Positions 33,400 to 43,229 are shown, counted from the stretch's first letter. The stretch: DNA of 64,000 nucleotides from Njordibacter sp028825405 (GCF_047730065.1 NZ_CP159829.1:992001-1056000); one strand, 5' to 3'. Program-made: numbers and translations. The notes: generated from the letters alone by a model not told the origin.

Positions 33400-34407
33400 A
33401 TGCCACAAAGCACGCGTTTGCTAGCCAATCGACTCGTATCAGCAGTGAGTTTAGGTTGTATGAGTTTGTCCCATGGTTATGGTGAAAAGAGTAGCAGTAA
33501 GCATAGTGAAAAATTCCTCCACCAAGCGCTCGACTTAGGCTATACCATGCTGGACACTGCGGCTGTTTATGGCCACGGTCATAACGAGTCTATGATCGGA
33601 CAATTCATTAGCCAAAGACGCAGTGAATTCTTCCTGGCGAGCAAGTGTGGTTTTGGTCAACAGCCTGATAGTCAGCCCAGTATTAATGGCAGACCTGAAT
33701 ATATTAAAGCCACTTGTGAGGCCAGTTTAAAGCGTTTACAAACGGATCACATCGACCTTTATTATTTGCACCGGCGTGACATGAATGTGCCTCTAGAGGA
33801 TAGTATTGGTGCGTTGGCTGATTTATGCCAAGAGGGCAAAATTGGGGCTGTGGGGGTATCAGAAATAAGCGCCGCAGATTTGCATAAGGCCCACGCTGAG
33901 CACCCCATCAGTGCTATTCAGTCAGAATACTCCTTATGGACTCGTAATGTTGAAATTGAAGTCCTAGAGGCGAGTCAGAAAATTGGCGCAGCCTTCGTCG
34001 CTTTTAGTCCCCTAGCACGTGGTTTTTTGACCAATAAACTACACGACACCTCACAACTTGTAGAGCATGACTTACGTCACACTATGCCGCGCTTTAATGC
34101 GCAACATTACCCAGCAAATCTGGCACTGTTGCCTGCTTACATAAGCCTAGCAGAACGCCAAGGTTGCACGCCCGCTCAGCTTGCTTTAGCTTGGGTTTTA
34201 ACTCAAGGTGATCATATTATAGCCATTCCTGGTACTCAGAATCTGGCGCACTTGAAGCAAAATATTGCCGCCAACGATTTAGAGTTGGATGCCCATATTG
34301 TTATCGAACTCAACGACCTAATTAATCAACACACGGTGCATGGGGCAAGATACAGCGATAAAGCTCAAGCGACGGTCACCACAGAACGTTTTAGCGAAAA
34401 AGACTAA
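33400..34407 (+). CDS. Aldo/keto reductase
   Basis: A 335-residue AKR. It has the catalytic tetrad elements: aspartate and tyrosine in MLDTAAVYGHGHNE, lysine in FLASKCGFG, histidine in IDLYYLHRRD. An NADPH-binding segment AIPGTQNLAHLKQNIAAN lies near the end. It is like the YhdN/AKR13 group acting on aldehydes and ketones. GGAA is well spaced before the ATG. It lies 109 bp after guaD and is not obviously part of the purine operon. Substrate unknown. Confidence 0.9.
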   Translation: MPQSTRLLANRLVSAVSLGCMSLSHGYGEKSSSKHSEKFLHQALDLGYTMLDTAAVYGHGHNESMIGQFISQRRSEFFLASKCGFGQQPDSQPSINGRPEYIKATCEASLKRLQTDHIDLYYLHRRDMNVPLEDSIGALADLCQEGKIGAVGVSEISAADLHKAHAEHPISAIQSEYSLWTRNVEIEVLEASQKIGAAFVAFSPLARGFLTNKLHDTSQLVEHDLRHTMPRFNAQHYPANLALLPAYISLAERQGCTPAQLALAWVLTQGDHIIAIPGTQNLAHLKQNIAANDLELDAHIVIELNDLINQHTVHGARYSDKAQATVTTERFSEKD

Positions 34408-34440
34408 AGCCTCAGGGGCCAATAATTGGTCTATTAAGGC

Positions 34441-36048
34441 TTAGGGTTTGGCATCAGCAATAATCATTGCTGATGCCTTCTCTCCAATCATAACGCAGGC
34501 TGCGTTGGTGTTGCCGCTAATTAGTGTTGGCATGATGGATGCGTCAGCAACTCGCAAACCCTCAATACCATAAACGCGTAAAGCAGCATCCACCACAGCT
34601 AATTCACCTTGTCCCATGGCACAAGTACCCACAGGATGGTACTCCGTCTCTGCTGTGGCTTTGATAAAATCACTAATTTGTTGATCTGAAAATACATCAG
34701 TGCCAGGTGAGTGTTCATGGCTAATGAGGTCTGCAAAGGGTCCACTGGACAAAATGTTTCTGCATAAATAAATGCTTTCTCGCATGCGCTCAATATTGCC
34801 TTGGGTCTGTAAAAAACGCTGATCAATGACCGGTGCATGATTGGGTTGGGCGCTAGCTAGGGTGATTTCCCCCGTGTCGGTAGGGCGCAAGTTGCACGCA
34901 TGAATCGTCACGCCATGGGCTTTTAACTCGGGCACAGGCGTGGGAAATATCATTAAAGGTATAAAGTGGAGCTGTATATCGGGCCGCGTGGGACTGTATT
35001 TTGAGCTCACAAAGGCACCACTTTCAGCTGCATTAGTGGCACCTGGGCCTGATTTATTCCAAAAATAACGTAGGCCGGTGGTGAGTGCACCAATGCCTTT
35101 ATTGGCGCCCAATAGGCTATTAGCCTCTTTAGTGCAGGCCAGCACTGACACGTTGAGGTGGTCTTGTAGATTTTTACCGACACCAGGCAGATTAACCTGC
35201 ATTTTAATATTGTGTTTCACCAGTTCTGGTTCAGGGCCAATGCCAGAAAGCATCAATAAGTGGGGTGACCCAATGGCGCCAGCACTGAGAATTATTTCTT
35301 TGCTAGCAAGCGCTGTACTGACTTTGTGGCCAACCTGATAGCTAACGCCTAGGGCTCTTCCTGCCTCAATAATGATGCGCCTAACGTGCGCTCCAGTAAT
35401 GACAGTTAGATTGGGGCGGTCTGCAATAGGGTGTAGATAAGCCGTTGCTGTGCTACAGCGTTTGGACTCTTTTTGTGTCACTTGGTAGCGTCCAGCTCCT
35501 GCTTGCTGGTGGCCATTAAAGTCAGAGTTGTGAGTGATACCAATAGCCACTGCAGACTCTACAAATTGGTCACTCAAGGGATGGGTGTAAGCACGGTCAC
35601 TGATCGTTAATGGTCCCTTAGTGCCATGATAACCGAGGTCAAGATGAGTTCCTAAATTGGTTTCAGATTGACGAAAAAAGGGTAGCACGTCGTCATATCC
35701 CCAACCCTCATTGCCTAAGCGACACCATTCATCGTAATCCTGTTGTTGGCCTCTTATATGCACCATGGCATTAATAGCGCTAGTACCACCTAAGGTTTTA
35801 CCTCTGGGAATTGGGATTTGGCGCTGGTGCATAGCTGTTTGTGGAGCTGATTGGTAACGCCAGTTAAGGGTTTTGTGATCGAGTAAAAATGCAATGCCTG
35901 CAGGCATATGAATCAGTGGATTACGGTCACGTGGTCCGGCTTCGAGCAGCAGCACCTCACAATTGAGGTCAGCACTTAAACGGTTGGCTAATACGCAGCC
36001 TGCAGAACCTGCGCCGATAACAATGTAGTCGTAATGATGATGTGCCAT
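34441..36048 (-). CDS. GMC family oxidoreductase (choline-dehydrogenase-like)
   Basis: A 535-residue flavoprotein. The N-terminal FAD-binding GAGSAGCVLANRLS, the GMC signature GKTLGGTSAINAMVHIRGQ, and the second GMC motif with IILSAGAIGSPHLLMLSGIG are all present. The active-site histidine is in YHPVGTCAMG and the second in SGNTNAA near the C-terminus. It oxidises an alcohol to an aldehyde using FAD. The start at 36048 (AAGG eight bases upstream) is preferred over a longer frame beginning at 36141, since it gives the standard N-terminus. It follows the frameshifted phosphodiesterase-type gene by 19 bp. Substrate may not be choline. Confidence 0.9.
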   Translation of the reverse strand: MAHHHYDYIVIGAGSAGCVLANRLSADLNCEVLLLEAGPRDRNPLIHMPAGIAFLLDHKTLNWRYQSAPQTAMHQRQIPIPRGKTLGGTSAINAMVHIRGQQQDYDEWCRLGNEGWGYDDVLPFFRQSETNLGTHLDLGYHGTKGPLTISDRAYTHPLSDQFVESAVAIGITHNSDFNGHQQAGAGRYQVTQKESKRCSTATAYLHPIADRPNLTVITGAHVRRIIIEAGRALGVSYQVGHKVSTALASKEIILSAGAIGSPHLLMLSGIGPEPELVKHNIKMQVNLPGVGKNLQDHLNVSVLACTKEANSLLGANKGIGALTTGLRYFWNKSGPGATNAAESGAFVSSKYSPTRPDIQLHFIPLMIFPTPVPELKAHGVTIHACNLRPTDTGEITLASAQPNHAPVIDQRFLQTQGNIERMRESIYLCRNILSSGPFADLISHEHSPGTDVFSDQQISDFIKATAETEYHPVGTCAMGQGELAVVDAALRVYGIEGLRVADASIMPTLISGNTNAACVMIGEKASAMIIADAKP

Positions 36049-36067
36049 GACGGGGCCTTTATTTTTA

Positions 36068-36912
36068 TTATATCCATACTGGGGTCGTTTGCATCGACTC
36101 AGGAATCGCAATGCCCATGCGCTGCAAAATATTGGGCGCAATAGCCGTTTGACTAATTACATAGTCTGGTGGCGGGCCCTGAATAGCATGGTTAGGGTTA
36201 GCAAAGTAGTAAATAGGAATATCGCGCATAATGGCTTCAGTGCCGCCATGGTGACCACGAGCACTTTGGCCGTGATCTGCGGTGATGATGAGATCATAAC
36301 CTTGTGCTTGCCACCGAGGGATAAAATCGCCCAGCACTGCATCGATGGTGTAACAATTTTTGTCGATTTGAATGGAATCAAATCCATAATTATGGCCTAA
36401 GCTGTCCAACGTACAGGAATGGAATAAAAAATAATCTGGCTGGTGCCGTTCAATAAGTAAGCTCATTTGCCAAAAAAGGTCAATGTCTGAGGGCGTTGCA
36501 GGCTGGGCTTTATTGGCTCCAGCCATGGTATAAAAACGGGCGTGTTGAATAGGTCGATGAATGTCATCCACTTCCATATCGCGCATGGGATCAAAAGGGC
36601 TGGCTTGGAAATAATCTGAAAAAATGAATGGGCGATCGCTGCTGTAGTGCCACCTGCGGCTCTGACAGCACTAAAAACATCGGCATCTTCTAACTTGCCT
36701 TCATGGTAGTTAGAGGTCACACCATGGTCTTGAGGTGTGAGCCCTGTATGGATGCTGGCGTAACATGGGCCAGACACGGATGGCAACACTGCTTGGCCTT
36801 GCCACACTCTTGCTTCTTCCGCTTCTACCCAACCTTCTAAGTTGCCCATAAGCTGGCGCGCATAGGAATAACCAAGTCCGTCTAAAATTAACAAAATAAC
36901 TCTATTTTTCAA
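36068..36912 (-). pseudogene. Alkaline-phosphatase / nucleotide-pyrophosphatase superfamily gene, single-base frameshift
   Basis: Two overlapping frames together encode one protein of about 281 residues. The upstream part has LLILDGLGYSYARQL (metal aspartate) and LPSVSGPCYASIHTGL (nucleophile region). The downstream part has LDSLGHNYG and IITADHGQSARGHHGG (metal ligands). They join within a homopolymer (A6 at 36619-36624, T6 on the coding strand): adding one base makes a single frame of exactly 282 codons. The start is probably TTG at 36912. Either a true frameshift or a sequencing or assembly indel. Sequence on both sides of the break looks unaltered, so decay is recent if real. Its neighbour on the same strand is the GMC oxidoreductase. 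Confidence 0.85.
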
Positions 36913-37107
36913 AACTTTGAAACCTATATTATTAGTATTATCAAATTCTTGTGGTACTCTTATGCAAGGGATTTCAGTGTGGCATTCTCGCCACGCAAAA
37001 TGCAACCCTAGTGATCACAAGACTTTAGTTATTAAGAGGCGCATATCGACCCTGTATCAGACACTAGTATTACCCAACTGCTCATTGGCTTAGCGGGTGG
37101 GGTAGCC

Positions 37108-38949
37108 TTGCTTATTTGGGGCTTAAAGCGGGTGCAACAGGGAATGAAACGAGCTTTTGGTGGGCGCCTTACTTATTTGATTCGTGATCGTTTTGCCGGT
37201 GTCTGGTCTGCTTTAGGTTTAGGTGTATTTCTTACTCTCATTTTGCAAAGTAGTACGGCATCTGCATTACTTGCAGCATCTTTAGGTGTGCAAGGTGAAG
37301 CAGGTCTAGCCTTATTGTTAGGTGCTGATGTAGGTACCACTCTTGTCGCGCTGGTGCTTACTTTTGACCTTAGTGCTTTTAGCCCTTTGTTGCTAGCCGT
37401 TGGGATCTTTATGGAGCTGCGCGCCAAAGACAAGCGGCAGCGTGGCATTGGTGAAGGGCTTATGGGTTTAGGTCTGATGCTATTGGCACTTGGGTTATTG
37501 CGTCAACAAGCAGTCCCGCTGGAGGGCTCTGCACTCTTTAGCGACATGCTGCAAAGTCTCATTGCGGAGCCTTGGTTAGCTATTTTATTTGCTGCCGTAC
37601 TCACCTTTTTACTCCACTCTAGTCTTGTGATGGTACTTTTATTGGCGGGCCTTGTGGGGGCTGGCGTCATTGGTGTCGAGTCTGGCATGATGCTCATCCT
37701 TGGGGTTAATATTGGCAGTGCGGGTATTCCTGTGTACTTGTCACGCAAGTCGAGCAATGCCAAACGGGTGGCACCCCTAGGCAACTTAATATTACGCACC
37801 ATCGGTGCTATGGCTTTTGCACCATGGGTAACGGAAGTCCATATGGGGCTCAACTACGTGAGTATGGACCCAGCCTGGCAGGTTGTATTAATGCACTGTT
37901 TGTTCAACGTGACTGTTGCTGCTTTTGGCATGTTAATTGTGAGTAAGTTGGCAGGTTGGATTGATACGCGTCTGCCGCGTGAAACTTTAGCCCCTTTACC
38001 AAGTCCTAAATACCTTAAAGATGTGCAAGAAACGGCACCGTCAGCGGCGTTGGCTAACGTTGTACGAGACACCCTCACCATGGGTGAGTTGCTTGAAGAT
38101 ATGCTGCGTGAGGTGCATCTAGGCATGACCGAGCGCTATGATGCGTTGGAGAAAAAAATCCATCAAAGTGATGACATTATTGATGATTTCCATCAACAAA
38201 TTAATGCTTATTTATTAGAGCTGGGTGGTCAGGACTTAACTGAAGATGAACGCTATCGCTGCCAAGATTTGCTCCTATTCATCACTAATATAGAGCATGC
38301 AGGTGATATCTTAGAGCGCAGCATGACCCTTTTATTAAAGAAGAAAAACAATTTACACATTGATTTTACTGATTATGAAAATGAAGCCTTAGATTCGAGC
38401 ATGAAGGCTATTTTTAAAGTCATGCCCATGTCGTTCCAAGTGATGATGAGTGAAGATGTGAGCAGCGCTCGGGGCCTCATTCAGGCTAAACATGAGTTTA
38501 ACATCAACCATCAAAAGAGCCTAGATGGTCAGCAGCACAGAACCATGCAAGCTGAAAAAGCTAACCCTGTAGCCCATTCTTTGTTCACTGATTTAATGCG
38601 AGACGTTAAGCGCCTGCATTCTCATTTCACGGCCATCGCCTATCCTGTACTTAATCGCGAAGGTGAACTTAGAACCAGTCGGTGGAGAGGGTATAATGAG
38701 CCAAAGTCTGCTCAATCTATGCCTGATCAACTCAATGATGCCCCAGCGCCTGATGTTTTGGTGGTTGACACAACTGATGTTGCTCAAAGTGATGTGGATC
38801 AGGCAGTAGAAGTGGCGGCACAAGTAGCGCAAGTTGTGGAACTACCGGAAGTCTCTGAAGTATCTGAAATAACGGAAGTCTCTGAAACAGCGGAAGTCTC
38901 TGAAACAGCGGAAGTAGCGCCAGTTCAAGCTGGGATTAAACCTTTGTGA
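37108..38949 (+). CDS. Na/Pi cotransporter family protein with PhoU-like domain
   Basis: A membrane protein of at least 613 residues. The Na/Pi cotransport domain contains two repeats with LILQSSTASALLAASL and FLLHSSLVMVLLLAGL, each with the QSS/HSS motif. After about residue 300 a PhoU-like helical domain follows (DTLTMGELLEDMLREVHLG onward), and the C-terminus is a Glu/Val/Ser repeat. The first standard start is TTG at 37108, but this truncates the first helix. In-frame coding continues upstream (IDPVSDTSITQLLIGLAGG) to an ATC at 37045 preceded by AAGAGG, so the real start may be non-canonical. The stop overlaps the next gene by 4 bp. Probably a sodium-driven phosphate importer. Confidence 0.85.
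   Translation: MLIWGLKRVQQGMKRAFGGRLTYLIRDRFAGVWSALGLGVFLTLILQSSTASALLAASLGVQGEAGLALLLGADVGTTLVALVLTFDLSAFSPLLLAVGIFMELRAKDKRQRGIGEGLMGLGLMLLALGLLRQQAVPLEGSALFSDMLQSLIAEPWLAILFAAVLTFLLHSSLVMVLLLAGLVGAGVIGVESGMMLILGVNIGSAGIPVYLSRKSSNAKRVAPLGNLILRTIGAMAFAPWVTEVHMGLNYVSMDPAWQVVLMHCLFNVTVAAFGMLIVSKLAGWIDTRLPRETLAPLPSPKYLKDVQETAPSAALANVVRDTLTMGELLEDMLREVHLGMTERYDALEKKIHQSDDIIDDFHQQINAYLLELGGQDLTEDERYRCQDLLLFITNIEHAGDILERSMTLLLKKKNNLHIDFTDYENEALDSSMKAIFKVMPMSFQVMMSEDVSSARGLIQAKHEFNINHQKSLDGQQHRTMQAEKANPVAHSLFTDLMRDVKRLHSHFTAIAYPVLNREGELRTSRWRGYNEPKSAQSMPDQLNDAPAPDVLVVDTTDVAQSDVDQAVEVAAQVAQVVELPEVSEVSEITEVSETAEVSETAEVAPVQAGIKPL
38848..38919 (+). repeat. Tandem repeat in the 3' end of the Na/Pi cotransporter gene
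   Basis: Units of GAAGTCTCTGAA type. Two perfect 18-bp copies (38875-38892 and 38893-38910) are preceded by degenerate copies. They encode an acidic EVSETA repeat. A natural site for copy-number change. Confidence 0.8.
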
Positions 38950-39671
38950 TCCGGGCTAAGCGCCCATTTGATGCAAGCAAGATCAAAGGTATTGTTTTTG
39001 ATAAAGATGGAACCCTGCTCGATTTTCATGGCACATGGATGCCAAAGTTGCGAGCTGCAGTATCTGCGTTAGCCAATGGCGACGCAAATGTGGCTTTAAC
39101 TATGCTGAAAATAGTAGGTTTTGATAGTCATCAAAACCGAGTGTTGGGTGGATCTGTGTTAGCAGCGGGAGATAATCGAGATATTAGCCTGATTTGGGCA
39201 CCCTTGGTGAATCAATCTGTTGATCGGGTTGAGGCTTTATTGAATAAGATGTTTGCAGACTCTACTTATGGGGACAGCGTCGCTGTGAAAGAGCTTACTC
39301 CAAGCCTCAATAAGCTGGCTCATTTAGGTTTAGTCCTTGGGGTAGCGACTATGGATAGTGAGGCAGGAATCAAAGCCACGTTAAGTGACTTTGGGTGTTT
39401 GCACCTGTTTGACTATGCCGTGGGCTATGACTCTGGCTTTGGCAGTAAACCGGGGCCAGGCATGGTGTTAGGCTTTTGCCAACACACCGGTTTAAAACCT
39501 GAAGAAGTTATGGTGGTGGGTGACAACACTCATGATTTACACATGGGTCAAAGTGCGGGTGCAGGCTTTAATGTTGGCGTACTCACAGGCACAAGCACTC
39601 GATCTGAATTAATCACTGATGCTGATTTGGTATTAGATTCGATTGCTGATCTTAGGGCCCTTTGGGCCTAA
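38946..39671 (+). CDS. HAD superfamily hydrolase (phosphoglycolate phosphatase-like)
   Basis: A 241-residue HAD phosphatase. Motif I is IVFDKDGTLLDFHGTW (nucleophile and acid/base aspartates), motif II lies in LGVATMDSE, motif III has the lysine in GSKPGPGM, and motif IV is VMVVGDNTHDLHMG. Insertion between motifs I and II is helical (subclass I). It starts with GTG overlapping the Na/Pi gene stop (GTGA). Substrate unknown; linkage to the phosphate transporter suggests phosphate metabolism. Confidence 0.88.
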   Translation: MIRAKRPFDASKIKGIVFDKDGTLLDFHGTWMPKLRAAVSALANGDANVALTMLKIVGFDSHQNRVLGGSVLAAGDNRDISLIWAPLVNQSVDRVEALLNKMFADSTYGDSVAVKELTPSLNKLAHLGLVLGVATMDSEAGIKATLSDFGCLHLFDYAVGYDSGFGSKPGPGMVLGFCQHTGLKPEEVMVVGDNTHDLHMGQSAGAGFNVGVLTGTSTRSELITDADLVLDSIADLRALWA

Positions 39672-39782
39672 TTTATAAGGCCTTCATTATGTTAATTTTT
39701 AGACTATTCTAGTGTGGTCATTAATAGCCATGGCCTGCTATCATGCAACGCGTTATTCGATTCAATTAAAGGTGTATCTCCC

Positions 39783-40169
39783 ATGGCAAAGACCATTATA
39801 TCAACCAACAAAGCCCCCGCAGCAATTGGCACCTACTCGCAGGCTGTGAAGGTCGGCAATATCGTTTACATTTCTGGTCAAATTCCGTTAGATCCAGACA
39901 CTATGGAAGTGTGTGGTCAGGACTTTGCGACTCAAGCCAAGCAGGTGTTTGAAAATTTAAAGGCGGTTGCAGAAGCCAGCGGTGGTTCCTTGGCCGATGC
40001 GGTTAAGTTGAATATATCCATGACCGACTTGTCTAATTTTCCTACGATTAATGAGATTATGGCGACGTATATCGATCAACCATATCCTGCGCGAGCTGCC
40101 GTAGGTGTTGCGGCGCTTCCGAAAGCTGTGCAAGTAGAGATTGAAGCTATTCTTCATTTAGACTCTTGA
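39783..40169 (+). CDS. ridA: RidA family enamine/imine deaminase
   Basis: A 128-residue RidA (YjgF) protein beginning MAKTIISTNKAPAAIGTYSQA and containing YISGQIPLDPDTMEVCGQD and the active-site arginine in YPARAAVGVAALPK. It hydrolyses reactive enamine/imine intermediates from PLP enzymes. ATG 39783 is preferred over a frame beginning at 39714 because it matches the family start and AAAGGTG lies upstream. It overlaps the following ABC gene by 4 bp. Confidence 0.93.
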   Translation: MAKTIISTNKAPAAIGTYSQAVKVGNIVYISGQIPLDPDTMEVCGQDFATQAKQVFENLKAVAEASGGSLADAVKLNISMTDLSNFPTINEIMATYIDQPYPARAAVGVAALPKAVQVEIEAILHLDS

Positions 40170-41971
40170 AAAGTAACGTCCAAAAAGGCTATGGCCAGGA
40201 CCAAGTTAAGGAATTAAAAGAGCTTGAGTTAATGGCTCTTTTAAAGTCCTTGTGGCCCTACCTTATGATTCATAAGGCACGGGTGATTATCGCTATGGCC
40301 TTGTTGGTAAGTGCCAAAGGAGTGGCTTTGGTCATTCCTTGGGTCTTCAAACATATTGTTGATGCCTTAGATGGTGGTAGTCCAGAGCAACTACTTGTTA
40401 TCCCCTTGGGTTTTGTCCTGCTGTACGGAGGCATGCGCTTTGGTGCCGTATTTTTAGGTGAACTGCGTGATGCGGTGTTTAGCCGAGTCACAGAAAGTGC
40501 CATGAGTAAAGTGGGCTTAGAAGTGTTTGCGCACTTGCATCAGTTGGAGCTCGATTTTCACCTAGGTCGCCAAACAGGTGGTATATCTCGTGACATAGAC
40601 CGTGGCACCAACGGCATCAACTTTATGATGCGCTTCATGGTGTTTAACATCTTACCCACCATTATTGAACTCATTGTTGTAATGCTGATCTTGTTATTTG
40701 CCTTTGATGTGTGGTTTTCAGCCGTGACTTTGGTGTGTGTAGTGGCTTATGTGGCGTTTAGTATTAAGACCACAGAATGGCGCACTCGATTTGTAAAAGA
40801 GGCTAATCGTTTAGACAGTAAGTCGAGTACCCGTGCTGTAGATAGCTTGCTCAATTTTGAAACTGTGAAATATTTTAATAATGAGGCTTTTGAAGCCAAA
40901 CAATACAACACTAATTTACGAGCTTGGGAACAGGCGCGGGTCGATAATCGATTATCTTTAGCGTTGCTAAACTCTGGGCAAGCATTAATTATTGGTTTAG
41001 GGGTGACGGCCCTGATGTACTTAGCTGCGAAGGGTGTGGCTGAAGAAACCATGACTATTGGTGACTTGGTCATGGTCAACTTATATCTTTTACAGTTGTT
41101 TGTGCCCTTGAACGCCTTAGGTTTTATTTACCGTGAGATCCGCAGAGCTTTGTCTGACATAGAGAATATGTTTGGTCTACTCAGGCGCCAATCCACAGTG
41201 CAGGATAAAGCGCAAGCCACCGTGTTGAAGGTTGAACAGGCAGCTATTGAATTTGAAGCGGTCGATTTTAGCTATCAGAGCCAACGGCAAATTCTGAAAC
41301 AACTGAGTTTTAGCGTCGCCCCTGGTGAAAAAGTAGCCATTGTAGGGCCCAGTGGTTCTGGCAAATCAACGATTGGACGCTTATTATTTCGCTTCTACGA
41401 TATCAGCGCGGGTGCTATTCGGGTTGATGGTCAAGATGTGCGAGACGTGCAACAACTCAGTTTAAGGCAGGCCATTGGTGTGGTGCCTCAAGATACGGTT
41501 CTTTTTAATGATACCATTTGGAATAATGTTGCCTATGGCTGTCCTGAGGCCAGCGACGAAGCGATTTGGAAAGCCATTGATATGGCTTCATTAAGGAGTT
41601 TTGTCGAATCCATTCCAGACGGTGTAGCCACCATTGTAGGTGAGCGCGGCTTAAAGGTTTCTGGTGGTGAAAAGCAACGCATCGCCATTGCCAGAGTGCT
41701 GTTAAAGAATCCAGCGATCTTATTATTTGATGAAGCGACTTCGGCCCTAGATTCAGAATCTGAACGTAGTATTCTTAAAGCCATGGCAGACATATCGGCC
41801 AACAAAACTACCCTAGTTATTGCCCACAGATTATCTACTGTGGTTGATGCAGACCGAATTTTGGTGGTTGACGGTGGAGAAATTGTAGAGCAGGGCAGTC
41901 ATCAAGAGTTACTCACCCAAGATGGCCAGTACGCTCGATTGTGGCAGATGCAACAAACCACTAACGGTTAA
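40166..41971 (+). CDS. ABC exporter, Atm1/HMT1-like (ABCB-type half transporter)
   Basis: A 601-residue half transporter. Six membrane helices occupy residues 1-320, with ETVKYFNNEAFEAKQYN typical of Atm1 (mitochondrial Fe-S export) and HMT1 relatives. The ATPase domain has Walker A VGPSGSGKST, signature VSGGEKQR and Walker B LLFDEATSALDSESE, then IAHRLSTVVDADRI. It probably exports glutathione-linked or Fe-S-related compounds. The TTG at 40166 overlaps the RidA stop by 4 bp and keeps the N-terminal helix found in homologues; an ATG at 40232 would give a shorter form. The last 11 bp overlap the convergent aminotransferase. Confidence 0.88.
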   Translation: MKSNVQKGYGQDQVKELKELELMALLKSLWPYLMIHKARVIIAMALLVSAKGVALVIPWVFKHIVDALDGGSPEQLLVIPLGFVLLYGGMRFGAVFLGELRDAVFSRVTESAMSKVGLEVFAHLHQLELDFHLGRQTGGISRDIDRGTNGINFMMRFMVFNILPTIIELIVVMLILLFAFDVWFSAVTLVCVVAYVAFSIKTTEWRTRFVKEANRLDSKSSTRAVDSLLNFETVKYFNNEAFEAKQYNTNLRAWEQARVDNRLSLALLNSGQALIIGLGVTALMYLAAKGVAEETMTIGDLVMVNLYLLQLFVPLNALGFIYREIRRALSDIENMFGLLRRQSTVQDKAQATVLKVEQAAIEFEAVDFSYQSQRQILKQLSFSVAPGEKVAIVGPSGSGKSTIGRLLFRFYDISAGAIRVDGQDVRDVQQLSLRQAIGVVPQDTVLFNDTIWNNVAYGCPEASDEAIWKAIDMASLRSFVESIPDGVATIVGERGLKVSGGEKQRIAIARVLLKNPAILLFDEATSALDSESERSILKAMADISANKTTLVIAHRLSTVVDADRILVVDGGEIVEQGSHQELLTQDGQYARLWQMQQTTNG

Positions 41972-43151
41972 AAAACAGCCTTAAGCGCTTGCAGGCTTGC
42001 TGTAAAATAGACAGATCTGTGGCATAAGAAAGACGAAAGTGTTGTGGCAGGCCAAAAGCGCTGCCCGGCACTAACGCCACTCCAGTGTGAGCCAATATAT
42101 CCTCGACTAGTTGCAAGTCGTGAGCATAGTTAAGGTGGAACATCGCCACACTACAATCGACAAAGGTGTAAAAAGTACCTTGGCTCGGCAAGGCGTCTAA
42201 CCCAGATATTTGATTAAGCTGATCGATAACGTAATCATGTCGTTGTTGATAGGCTTGCACCATAGGTTGCAACAGGTCTTGTGGGCCATCTAAGGCAGCT
42301 AAAGCTGCCGCTTGGCTGATGCTGCTGGCGCAGGAACTGGATTCAGTCTGAGCATTAGTCATGGCAGCAATTATGGCTTCTGGACCCACGGCATATCCAA
42401 TCCGCCAACCGGTCATCGCATAGGCTTTAGATACCCCGTTGACTAACACACAACGCTCAGCCAGATCAGGACACACGTTTAGCAAATTGGCTAAAGGCTC
42501 CGAACCCCAGTAGATGTGTTCGTATATATCATCACTTAAAATAATCACCTGTGGGTGCAACCGCAGTACTGCCCCAATATCGATTAACTCGCTACGACTG
42601 TAGGTTTGTCCACTTGGATTGCACGGGCTGTTAAACATTAACAGTTTGGTTTTATCCGTAATGGCAGCTGATAATTGTGCCCCAGAGAGTTTAAACGCCT
42701 GTGATGCTGGGCAAGGTAGAACAATAGACTGAGCGCTCGCCATAGCCACCATAGCATCATAGGATACCCAGTAAGGTGCTGGGATAATAACTTCATCGCC
42801 TGCTTCTAGGATGGCCACTGTTAGGTTGTAGATACTCTGTTTAGCACCATTGCTGACTAGTACTTGGTTCGTGTGGTAACTCAACTGGTTGTCACGCTGG
42901 TATTTTTCACAGATCGCTTGGCGCAAGGCCAAGGTGCCTGCGACATGGGTATAGCGAGTTTGTCCTGTTTTCATGGCCACAATCGCAGCGTCAATCACAC
43001 GGTTGGGGGTATCGAAGTCGGGTTCACCAACGGCTAAATTGATAACGTCTGCACCATCGGCTTTCATTTGTGAGGCTAAATTACTAATACGCACAGTAGC
43101 AGATGGCTTAAAAGATTGGATTCGTTGCGAAAGAGGCCACGTCACGGGCAT
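41961..43151 (-). CDS. Class I PLP-dependent aminotransferase (aspartate-aminotransferase-like)
   Basis: A 396-residue fold-type I aminotransferase. It has INLAVGEPDFDTP, NGAKQSIYNLTVAILEAGDEV, the PLP-lysine in LVNGVSKAYAMTGWRIGY and the carboxylate-binding arginine in HFRLSYATDLS. It resembles the AspC/AATase Ib group. It is convergent with the ABC gene (11-bp overlap) and divergent from uvrB. The amino-acid specificity is not readable. Confidence 0.9.
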   Translation of the reverse strand: MPVTWPLSQRIQSFKPSATVRISNLASQMKADGADVINLAVGEPDFDTPNRVIDAAIVAMKTGQTRYTHVAGTLALRQAICEKYQRDNQLSYHTNQVLVSNGAKQSIYNLTVAILEAGDEVIIPAPYWVSYDAMVAMASAQSIVLPCPASQAFKLSGAQLSAAITDKTKLLMFNSPCNPSGQTYSRSELIDIGAVLRLHPQVIILSDDIYEHIYWGSEPLANLLNVCPDLAERCVLVNGVSKAYAMTGWRIGYAVGPEAIIAAMTNAQTESSSCASSISQAAALAALDGPQDLLQPMVQAYQQRHDYVIDQLNQISGLDALPSQGTFYTFVDCSVAMFHLNYAHDLQLVEDILAHTGVALVPGSAFGLPQHFRLSYATDLSILQQACKRLRLFFNR

Positions 43152-43229
43152 AACTCCGTTATAATGTTGGGTTGCTGCATTAGGGTATCACGCTGGGCCC
43201 TAGATAATGAATCCAAAATGAAGTAAATA

